Shown one piece after another: positions 19,781 to 25,151 of a stretch of 25,151 nt of DNA. The first letter of the stretch is position 1, and each line of letters begins with the position of its first letter. Origin of the DNA: a virus; the IMG/VR virus record IMGVR_UViG_3300036835_000168, positions 1-25,151 of that record. One strand, given 5' to 3'. The notes under the pieces are model-generated. The model was not told where the DNA came from and ran no database searches. It saw nothing but the letters and a program-made list of their open reading frames with translations. Position numbers and translations under genes: made by a program.

Positions 19781-22143
19781 GCCGATCGCCACCCGGCTCC
19801 GGCGGCCCGTTCATAGGCTTGGATTGCCTTGATGATGACCCGGCCGGTTTCGGCGGGGTTCGCGGTGGGCGGGATCTGGAAGTTGTACACGTTGCCGCCG
19901 GCGCGGCCGAGCTCGTCGCGAATCACCTGCCGCAGCATCGGTTCCGGCGCGACGAACTCCGCCGAGCGGCCTTCACCGACGACGGCAGCGGTCGCGCGGG
20001 TGACGTACGCGCCGGACTCGAGCAGCGGCAAGTTCGGGGTGCTGATCGTGACCGACGGGAACTTGGTGTGCGGCGGGAACGGCAGCCGGAACCCGCCGAT
20101 GGTGAACGACAGGTTGTTCCAGGCGCGGATCACCGCGTTGATCGGGGTCTTGAGCGCGCTGCCGAGCGCACCGAACCCGGCGCTGATCTTGTCGATGACG
20201 TTCTTCTTGATCCACGTCCAGGCCGCGGAGAACGGTGCTTCGATCGCGGCCGCCACGCCGGACATAGCGCGCCCGATCGCGCCGACGATGCCGGTGAACG
20301 CGTTCTTGACTGGGCCGACGACATACCGGTCGATCCAGTCCCAGCCTTGCTTGAAGGGTGCGTAGATGGCGTTGGCGACGCCCGACAGTGCTCGCCCTAC
20401 CGCGGCCAGCACGCCGCTGAACGCGTTCTTCACCGGGGTCACCACATAGCTGTTGATCCAGTCCCAGCCCTGCTTGAACGGGGTGTAGAGCGCGTTGGCA
20501 ACCCCGGACACGGCCCGAGCGACGGCCGCGGGCGTACCGGTGAACGCGTTCTTGACCGGGGTCACCACGTAACGGCTGATCCAGTCCCAGCCCTGCTTGA
20601 ACGGGGTGTAGATCAGGTTGGCGACGGTGGACAGGGCACGCCCGATCGCAGCCGGCACCGCGTTGAGCGCGGACTTCAGCAGCGGCACCAGCGTCCCGGA
20701 GATCCACTGCCAGGCCAGCTTGTACGGGCCGACGATGATGTCGAACAGGCCGGACAACGCGGACCGGATCCAGCCGGGGATCTTCTTGAAGAAGTCCACG
20801 ATCGCCTGGAAATGGTCGATGATCAGCTTGACGATCAGGACGATCGGGCCGAGCAGGACGGCCAGCAGCAGCAGCTTCCAGTGCGACTTGATCCAGCCGA
20901 CCACGGCCTTGGCCGCGTCGACGATCCAGTCGAACGCAGCGACGATCCCATGGAACGCCTTCACGATCGCGCCCCACACGACCTTGGCGGCGGCAGCGAG
21001 CCCGCGGAACACGGCCTGCACGATGGCGCGGAACGCCGCGGACTTCTTGTAGGCGAGCACCAGGGCGGCGACCAGCGCGACGAGCGCGAGGACGATGATC
21101 GCGACCGGGTTGGCGTCCATGATCGCGTTGAACACGGCCTGGACCCCGGACCAGATCTTCGTCGCCCCGGCAGCCAGGTTGGTCTGCTTGATCCAGGCGA
21201 CCAGCCCACCGGCCTGGCCGAGCGCCGCGGACGCCTGCCCCACCTTGATCGCGGTGTAGACGGCGCCGATCGCGGCGGCGAACGCGAGCACCGCACCCTT
21301 GTGCGAGGTCATCCACCCGATGACCGCGGAGAACGCGGGCATCACCGTCTTGGTCAGGATGTCCGCCAGCAAGGTCAGCGCCGGCATGAACGAAGCGACC
21401 AATGACTGGGACACATCCTCGAAGGACCGCTTCGCGCGGGCCATCTGGCCCGGCAGGGTCTGCCCGGCCGCCTTCGCCGACCCGCCGAACTCCTTACGCA
21501 GCTCGGCCATGATGACCTTCTGCGCGCCGACCGTGTCCCCGGCCTTCTGCATCGCCGCGATCTGCTTCTTCTGCGCGTCGGTGAACGTGACCCCGATCTT
21601 GGTCAGCTTCGACACGCCCTTGGCCGGGTCGTTGAGCGCCTTCCCCAGCTGCACCGCGTACTTGGACGCGTCGCCGCCCATCTTCGCGGCCATGTCCGCG
21701 GTCATCTTGGTGGCCTGGTTGAAGATGTCGTTGTTCTTGCCGGCCGCGTTGCGGACCCCGGTGAAGGTGAGCAGCAGCTTCTCCGAGGCGACGATCGAGT
21801 CATCGGTCTGCCCGGAGTAGTTCTGGATCGAGCTCGCGAGGTCCTCGAGCCCGCCGACACTGACATGGGCGGCGTTGCCGGTGGACTTGATCCCGTTCGC
21901 GAGCTGCGCCTGCCCGGACAGGAAGTCTTTCTGCTCGTCGACGCCGGTCTTGAACATCTTGATCACGCCGCCGAGCGCGGCGCCCCCGATCGCCAGCCCG
22001 GCCGCCTTCGCGAACCCACCGAACTTCGACCCGGACTTCTCCACCGACTGCCCGGCTTTGCCGGCCGCGGAGTCGATCTCCTTGATCCCGGACACAGCCT
22101 TGGACGCGTTGGTGATGATGTCCAACACCAGCGTCGCGGCCAC
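19777..22143 (-). CDS. Tape measure protein
   Basis: Sets tail length and helps DNA injection. The 788-residue protein is the longest in the genome; start GTG 22143 with AAGGGAT upstream, six bases after the chaperone stop. The N-terminal 240 residues are the phage tail tape-measure domain (AATLVLDIITNASKAVSGIK; KFGGFAKAAGLAIGGAALGG; then GKALNDPAKGVSKLTKIGVT, FTDAQKKQIAAMQKAGDTVG). Two strongly hydrophobic segments lie near residues 345 and 430 (VAIIVLALVALVAALVLAY; LLLLAVLLGPIVLIVKLII). Residues about 460-665 are five 41-residue repeats with a conserved W-D-W-I. The C-terminus holds LPLLESGAYVTRATAAVVGE, then GRSAEFVAPEP, the usual end of this family. At 0.15 nm per residue it predicts a tail of about 118 nm. 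Confidence 0.92.
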   Translation of the reverse strand: MAATLVLDIITNASKAVSGIKEIDSAAGKAGQSVEKSGSKFGGFAKAAGLAIGGAALGGVIKMFKTGVDEQKDFLSGQAQLANGIKSTGNAAHVSVGGLEDLASSIQNYSGQTDDSIVASEKLLLTFTGVRNAAGKNNDIFNQATKMTADMAAKMGGDASKYAVQLGKALNDPAKGVSKLTKIGVTFTDAQKKQIAAMQKAGDTVGAQKVIMAELRKEFGGSAKAAGQTLPGQMARAKRSFEDVSQSLVASFMPALTLLADILTKTVMPAFSAVIGWMTSHKGAVLAFAAAIGAVYTAIKVGQASAALGQAGGLVAWIKQTNLAAGATKIWSGVQAVFNAIMDANPVAIIVLALVALVAALVLAYKKSAAFRAIVQAVFRGLAAAAKVVWGAIVKAFHGIVAAFDWIVDAAKAVVGWIKSHWKLLLLAVLLGPIVLIVKLIIDHFQAIVDFFKKIPGWIRSALSGLFDIIVGPYKLAWQWISGTLVPLLKSALNAVPAAIGRALSTVANLIYTPFKQGWDWISRYVVTPVKNAFTGTPAAVARAVSGVANALYTPFKQGWDWINSYVVTPVKNAFSGVLAAVGRALSGVANAIYAPFKQGWDWIDRYVVGPVKNAFTGIVGAIGRAMSGVAAAIEAPFSAAWTWIKKNVIDKISAGFGALGSALKTPINAVIRAWNNLSFTIGGFRLPFPPHTKFPSVTISTPNLPLLESGAYVTRATAAVVGEGRSAEFVAPEPMLRQVIRDELGRAGGNVYNFQIPPTANPAETGRVIIKAIQAYERAAGAGWRSA
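20150..20764 (-). repeat. Five 123-bp in-frame tandem repeats in the tape measure gene
   Basis: The sequence coding the W-x-W-I motif recurs at 20210, 20333, 20456, 20579 and 20702, exactly 123 bp (41 codons) apart. The inner three units are nearly identical (for example atccagtcccagcc then tgcttgaa); the outer two have diverged. Unit boundaries given here are arbitrary. Each unit adds about 6 nm of tail if the rule of 0.15 nm per residue holds. Confidence 0.9.
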
Positions 22144-22148
22144 GTCGG

Positions 22149-22271
22149 TTATCCCTTCTTGCGTGCTTCGGCGAGCTGCTCGAGTACCCGGATCGTGGTG
22201 CCGATCAGCGCCGGGTCCTTGACCAGCACCGCGTACGGCATGCCGGCGCCGGACCCGACGGCGGCTGTCAC
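22149..22271 (-). CDS. Second tail assembly chaperone segment (GTGA-coupled or -1 frameshift product)
   Basis: A 40-codon stretch directly downstream of the first chaperone, in its -1 frame. It can be read as a separate gene from GTG 22271 (GTGA overlap with the chaperone stop), or as the C-terminal extension of a G-GT type fusion. The frame is also open across the end of the first gene (AGGYVELAV). The peptide ends PALIGTTIRVLEQLAEARKK G, a helix as in GT-type T domains. No classical slippery heptamer is visible; CCC-T near 22288 is the only weak candidate. Confidence 0.6.
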   Translation of the reverse strand: MTAAVGSGAGMPYAVLVKDPALIGTTIRVLEQLAEARKKG

Positions 22272-22600
22272 GGCCAGCTCGACGTACCCGCCGGCTGGGT
22301 AGGGTCCAGCGGATCCGGTTCCTGCTCGTCCTCGTCGTCGCTGTCCTCGGCGAGGTCGTCGAGCGCGGCCAGGAACTTCGGCCAGTCCCGCGCCACCGGA
22401 TGCTCCGGATGCACGCGGCCGAACGCCGCGAACGCGAGCTTGGTCTGCATCAGGATCGGCGCGTTCTCGGTCGGGTTCGGGATCTTCTCCCGGCGCATCG
22501 CATGCTCGGCGGCGACCAGGTCCGCAGGCTTGGTCACGATCTCGAACTTCTCCCCGTCGAGGGTCATCGTCAGGTGTGCGGCGGTGGTGTTCTTCGGCAT
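22268..22600 (-). CDS. Tail assembly chaperone (gpG-like)
   Basis: A 110-residue protein from ATG 22600 with GGAG nine bases upstream. It lies immediately before the tape measure and after the major tail protein gene, the place of lambda G. The pattern TMTLDGEKFEIVTKPADLVA, followed by AEHAMRREK and LMQTKLAFAAFGRV, then an acidic end DDLAEDSDDEDEQEPDPLDP, is typical of siphophage G chaperones, which coat the tape measure before tail polymerisation. Confidence 0.75.
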   Translation of the reverse strand: MPKNTTAAHLTMTLDGEKFEIVTKPADLVAAEHAMRREKIPNPTENAPILMQTKLAFAAFGRVHPEHPVARDWPKFLAALDDLAEDSDDEDEQEPDPLDPTQPAGTSSWP

Positions 22601-22604
22601 GCGG

Positions 22605-22982
22605 TCACGCTCCGTGGACGGTGTTGGCGATCTTCTGCAGGTCCCGCTCGTACTCGCTGAGCCATTCCGGCTGCGTCTCGGTCGCCGCCTCGAGCAGGAA
22701 CTCGTTGGCGTCGATGTTGTGCTGCGGAAAGCCCCAGTGGATGACCCCGGCGTATGGCAGCGACGAGGTGACCCGGGCCCGGGCGAGCTGCCGGGCCGGG
22801 CGCAGCGACCCGGACAGTTGACCCGAGCGGCGCGGCGCCCGCGCCGACCCGGCTCGGGCCACGGTCTGCGCCGCCGCCTGGTTGGCCGTCTTCATGTCGG
22901 CCATGTCCGCCCCGGCCTGTTTCAGCGAACGGCGGAACGCGGCCAGCCCCTCGACCTTGACGACCGTGCCCCGGTCGGCCAT
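22605..22982 (-). CDS. HK97 gp10-like tail/connector protein
   Basis: A 125-residue protein from ATG 22982 (TGATG with the major tail gene). The pattern VVKVEGLAAFRRSLKQAG, followed by TVARAGSARAPRRSGQLSGS, PYAGVIHWGFPQHNID and EFLLEAATETQPEW, is the one seen in HK97 gp10-like proteins, normally a head-tail joining or tail-completion factor. Here it is encoded after the major tail protein and not before it, an altered order. Confidence 0.75.
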   Translation of the reverse strand: MADRGTVVKVEGLAAFRRSLKQAGADMADMKTANQAAAQTVARAGSARAPRRSGQLSGSLRPARQLARARVTSSLPYAGVIHWGFPQHNIDANEFLLEAATETQPEWLSEYERDLQKIANTVHGA

Positions 22983-23491
22983 CAGGCTCCCGCCGCGGCC
23001 GGCTCCTGCTCGGCCTGCCCGGACTCTGCGTCGGCCGACAGCCCGGCACCACCGCCCGCGTAAGCCCGATCCACCTCGCCCTGGATCTTGAACGAGAAGT
23101 CCGACGTCAGCCGCGTCTCCACGTCGCCGCCGTAGGTCTCCTCCGGGATCGTGAGCTGAACCTGCCCGGTGATGGTCGGCGCGCCGACCGTGTTCGGGAC
23201 GAAGGAGAAATCGACGATCTCCAGCTCGTGGTTCCACAGATAGTCGATCACCCCGCCGTCGGTCTCCTGGAAGTCGAAGTCCTGCACGATGGTGCCGTCC
23301 AGGGTGCGGCCGTCGACCTTCTGCCCGGCCGGGACGGTCGTGCCGCACAGCACCGTGACCGGGTCACCGTCATCGGTGTACGCGGTCTTGACCACCGCGT
23401 TGGTGATCTGGCAACTGACGTCGATGTTTCCAGTCCCCGTGGGACCGAGGCTCAGCGTGCCGTCCTTGAGCCTGCTCTCCCGGAATGACAT
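22982..23491 (-). CDS. Major tail protein
   Basis: A 169-residue beta-rich protein from ATG 23491 with AGAAGGG about 11 bases upstream. Segments such as DVSCQITNAVVKTAYTDDGD, VTVLCGTTVPAGQK, LDGTIVQDFDF, IDYLWNHELEIVDFSFVPN and PTITGQVQLTIPEETYGGD, then FSFKIQGEV are typical of siphophage tube proteins. The C-terminus is Ala/Glu-rich and flexible. Position before the chaperones and tape measure agrees. It is the first gene after the inserted HNH gene and its terminator-like hairpin. Confidence 0.82.
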   Translation of the reverse strand: MSFRESRLKDGTLSLGPTGTGNIDVSCQITNAVVKTAYTDDGDPVTVLCGTTVPAGQKVDGRTLDGTIVQDFDFQETDGGVIDYLWNHELEIVDFSFVPNTVGAPTITGQVQLTIPEETYGGDVETRLTSDFSFKIQGEVDRAYAGGGAGLSADAESGQAEQEPAAAGA

Positions 23492-23518
23492 GGTCAGGCC
23501 GCCCTTCTACTGTGGGAG

Positions 23519-23557
23519 ACAAAAGCGGCCCGGACACCGCGTGAACGGTGCCGGGCC
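23519..23557 (-). terminator. Terminator-like hairpin in front of the major tail gene
   Basis: Positions 23557-23546 and 23539-23527 pair in minus-strand RNA (12 bp with a single bulge, 6-nt loop), followed by GC and TTTTGT at 23524-23519. This is an intrinsic-terminator layout within the late operon, between the HNH gene and the major tail protein. It may be an attenuator or may have come with the HNH gene. Confidence 0.6.
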
Positions 23558-23586
23558 TGTCCGAACCGAACTTGGGCGGTCCGAAC

Positions 23587-24087
23587 ATGAGTAACGCTAC
23601 GTGCAGCATCGACGGCTGCGACCGCGCAGCTGTGCGCCGCGGCTGGTGCCAGCGGCACTACTTCCGGTGGTGGGTCCACGGAGATCCTCGCGTGGTCCTC
23701 AAGCCCGGCCCGCCCCGACAGGCAGCCGTCGCTTGCACGGTCGACGGATGCGATCGGCCCCACTACGCGCGGGGCTGGTGTCACACCCATTACCAGCGGT
23801 GGCGGCGGGTCGATGACGTCCGCGCGGATATCGCAGTGCGGTCCGGACCATCCGGTTACGACGCTGCTCACAAGCGCATCTACCGATCGCGTGGGAAGGC
23901 ATCCGCGCGACCCTGCGCTGATTGCGGCAAGCCCGCGGATGACTGGTCCTACGACGGATCCGATCCGGATGAGCGGGTTGATGCCAAGGCGCGTAGGTAC
24001 AGCCTGCGTGTCGAGCGGTATCAGCCGCGGTGCCGGTCGTGTCACTGGATCCGTGACGGGAAGACCCCTAGCCTGCGCGCGCATTAG
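23587..24087 (+). CDS. Free-standing HNH homing endonuclease on the opposite strand
   Basis: A 166-residue protein from ATG 23587 inserted in the head-tail module against the direction of all its neighbours. Two zinc-finger-like repeats open it: CSIDGCDRAAVRRGWCQRHY followed by FRW, and CTVDGCDRPHYARGWCHTHY followed by QRW. The C-terminal part is an HNH-type zinc domain (ARPCADCGKPADDWSYDGSD to YQPRCRSCHWIRD). Zinc-finger DNA recognition plus HNH cleavage is typical of mobile actinophage endonucleases. It ends with a stop that overlaps the stop of the connector gene by three bases. Ribosome binding site is weak; it has to be transcribed from its own unseen promoter. Confidence 0.82.
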   Translation: MSNATCSIDGCDRAAVRRGWCQRHYFRWWVHGDPRVVLKPGPPRQAAVACTVDGCDRPHYARGWCHTHYQRWRRVDDVRADIAVRSGPSGYDAAHKRIYRSRGKASARPCADCGKPADDWSYDGSDPDERVDAKARRYSLRVERYQPRCRSCHWIRDGKTPSLRAH

Positions 24088-24473
24088 CGTGGCCTTTCAC
24101 TCGTGGCTTCGAAGGTGATCCGTAGCGTGTAGAAGCTGCTCGACCCGTTCGCAGTCGGCAGCGTGATCCGGTCCGTCGCGATGTGTTTGCCAAGGTTTGC
24201 CAACGCGTCCTCGACCGCCCACTCGATCGTGTCGGCCATCTCCGCGGCGGTCTGCTCGTTGGCGGCGAGCGCGACGTAGGCGTACCAGGTGACGCTGGCA
24301 GCGCAGCTGTTGATCCGCCGCCGGGTCGACGCGGCCGGCCACGCCATCCCCGGCGCGAGGGTGGACGGCCGGTACGGCACGCCCTGCAGCCCGTCCACCC
24401 CGGTCAGGGCGGCAGCGATGCTGTCCCGGCCCACCGCGGTGGGCCAGCCGCGACGCAGCATCGGCGTGCTCAT
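24084..24473 (-). CDS. Head-tail connector / tail terminator-like protein
   Basis: A 129-residue protein from ATG 24473 (ATGA overlap). It shows a mixed alpha/beta layout, with STRRRINSCAASVTWYAYVA, LAANEQTAAEMADTIEWAVE and DALANLG, then LPTANGSSSFYTLRITFEAT. A central strand, a helix and a final strand at this length fit phage head-tail joining or tail-terminator proteins. Position between connectors and major tail protein agrees. Its stop overlaps that of the plus-strand HNH gene. Confidence 0.65.
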   Translation of the reverse strand: MSTPMLRRGWPTAVGRDSIAAALTGVDGLQGVPYRPSTLAPGMAWPAASTRRRINSCAASVTWYAYVALAANEQTAAEMADTIEWAVEDALANLGKHIATDRITLPTANGSSSFYTLRITFEATSERPR

Positions 24474-24784
24474 CCGAACACGAACTTCCGCCACGGCCCC
24501 TCGAGGCGGGACAGCTCCGAGTCGTAGGCGAGCCGGACCGGCCCGAATTCGCCGCCGTCGCCGATCACCCCGAGCGGCAGCCCTTTCGCCTCGACCGCGC
24601 GGGCCACCCGGCGCAGCAGGGCTTCGTCCAGCGACGGCTGGACGAGGTCCGGGTCGATCCGGCACTGCTTCGCCTGGTCGGCCTTCTCCCCGTCGAAGAT
24701 GACCTGGAACTGGTCGTCGGGGAGCAGCTCGGCTGACACACCTACCCAGGCGCGGGCCTGCTCGGGAGTGACGTTCACGCTCAT
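24470..24784 (-). CDS. Head-tail adaptor protein
   Basis: A 104-residue protein from ATG 24784 with ATGA overlaps at both ends. The pattern VTPEQARAWVGVSAELLPDD, followed by helices (PSLDEALLRRVARAVEAKGL) and a terminal RLAYDSELSRLEGPWRKFVF, fits the small connector proteins that follow the capsid gene in actinophages. Exact family not certain. Confidence 0.6.
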   Translation of the reverse strand: MSVNVTPEQARAWVGVSAELLPDDQFQVIFDGEKADQAKQCRIDPDLVQPSLDEALLRRVARAVEAKGLPLGVIGDGGEFGPVRLAYDSELSRLEGPWRKFVFG

Positions 24785-24987
24785 CCGGCGATCACCCCGT
24801 CCAGCCAGGTGAGCAGCGTGGAGCGGTTCTTGCCGGCCGCCTCCGCATCCCGCACCGTCTGCGCCTGCCCGGGGTTGGCGGTCACGTAGTCCTGCACCTC
24901 GGCCACGGTGTGCGCACCGGGGTCGTACGCGGCAGCTTCGTCGCCCGCGTAGGCAGGAATGTCGCCGGCACTACTGCCCACTTCCAC
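24781..24987 (-). CDS. Small post-capsid protein
   Basis: A 68-residue frame from GTG 24987, eleven bases after the capsid stop. It is acidic and helical (AHTVAEVQDYVTANPGQAQT, VRDAEAAGKNRSTLLTWLDG), a kind of short protein often encoded immediately after the capsid gene in actinophages. It overlaps the adaptor by ATGA. Function unknown; a head-completion or capsid-associated role is inferred. Confidence 0.65.
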   Translation of the reverse strand: MEVGSSAGDIPAYAGDEAAAYDPGAHTVAEVQDYVTANPGQAQTVRDAEAAGKNRSTLLTWLDGVIAG

Positions 24988-24998
24988 GCGGGCGGTGA

Positions 24999-25151
24999 TT
25001 AAGGGGCCGCTGCTGCGGTGAGCTTGCAGAACGCCTTCTTGTTCAGGAAGTCGAACGCGGCGTATCCGCCGTAGGCGACCTCGACGCCGAGCAGCCGCGG
25101 CTCGACGGCCTGCAGGATCCCGATCCGCTCCTCGTAGAACTCGAACCGGGT
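24999..25151 (-). CDS. Major capsid protein, C-terminal end (continues at window position 1-1369)
   Basis: Holds the last 51 codons of the capsid gene and its TAA at 25001-24999; bases 25025-25151 duplicate 1-127. The frame passes from position 1 into 25024 without interruption, giving KKAFCKLTAAAAP at the end. This proves the circular join at protein level. Confidence 0.9.
   Translation of the reverse strand, partial: TRFEFYEERIGILQAVEPRLLGVEVAYGGYAAFDFLNKKAFCKLTAAAAP
25025..25151. repeat. Terminal direct repeat, copy 2
   Basis: Identical to 1-127; see the first copy. When numbering the circle this copy should be dropped. Confidence 0.95.

Noticed and set aside
1-25151. CRISPR arrays, rRNA genes, insertion sequences, toxin-antitoxin or antibiotic resistance genes
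   Set aside because: None seen on either strand. The only multi-copy repeats are the tape-measure units, the GTCC run and operator half-sites.

Overview
The window is a complete small siphophage genome (or prophage-derived circle) from a very GC-rich host, most likely an actinobacterium. The first 127 bases recur exactly as the last 127 (1-127 = 25025-25151). The molecule is therefore best read as a 25,024-bp circle opened inside the major capsid gene. GC-rich third codon positions, frequent GTG starts, ATGA/GTGA/TGATG gene overlaps and the gene families all fit an actinophage with a temperate lifestyle.

Layout. Nearly everything is carried on the minus strand as one almost uninterrupted unit. 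It starts at a divergent control region (13398-13510) and runs leftward through early genes: a small HTH protein, small membrane proteins, a nuclease-like protein, RecT, a Holliday-junction-resolvase-like nuclease, zinc-binding proteins, DUF3846, a RyR-domain protein and a truncated replication-initiation-like protein. Next come two endonucleases (HNH, endonuclease VII), large terminase, portal, prohead protease and major capsid. The unit then crosses the circle junction into head-tail connectors, major tail protein, chaperones, tape measure, tail proteins, a broken endolysin-like gene, a holin candidate and a collagen-like membrane protein. No small terminase subunit is recognisable.

The plus strand carries a compact lysogeny operon (13511-15932): XRE-type repressor, tyrosine integrase, two coiled-coil proteins and a small HTH protein, joined mostly by TGATG stop/start overlaps. 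It ends in a bidirectional terminator shared with the end of the minus unit. Two other plus-strand genes stand out: an HNH endonuclease inserted in the tail operon (23587-24087), and a 74-codon ORF with a strong ribosome binding site lying antisense to an early gene (12668-12892).

The most interesting system is the immunity switch. The 3' part of the repressor gene contains 41 bp of a tRNA-Lys(TTT) gene (5' half through the anticodon loop), the likely attP core. Integration would cut the repressor at about codon 102, replace its C-terminus with host-encoded residues, place the reconstituted tRNA-Lys behind the repressor promoter, and disconnect integrase from that promoter. This matches the logic of the integration-dependent immunity described for mycobacteriophage BPs. 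Two near-identical 15-bp operator candidates in opposite orientation overlap two apparently leaderless divergent promoters.

Other points: an endolysin split by two compensating frameshifts, one an 11-nt insertion that makes a perfect inverted repeat; an early gene with an in-frame TGA; a tetranucleotide repeat inside a doubly coupled small gene; and a tape measure with five exact-spacing 123-bp repeats. All functional calls rest on reading the sequence and on remembered family features; no database search was run.
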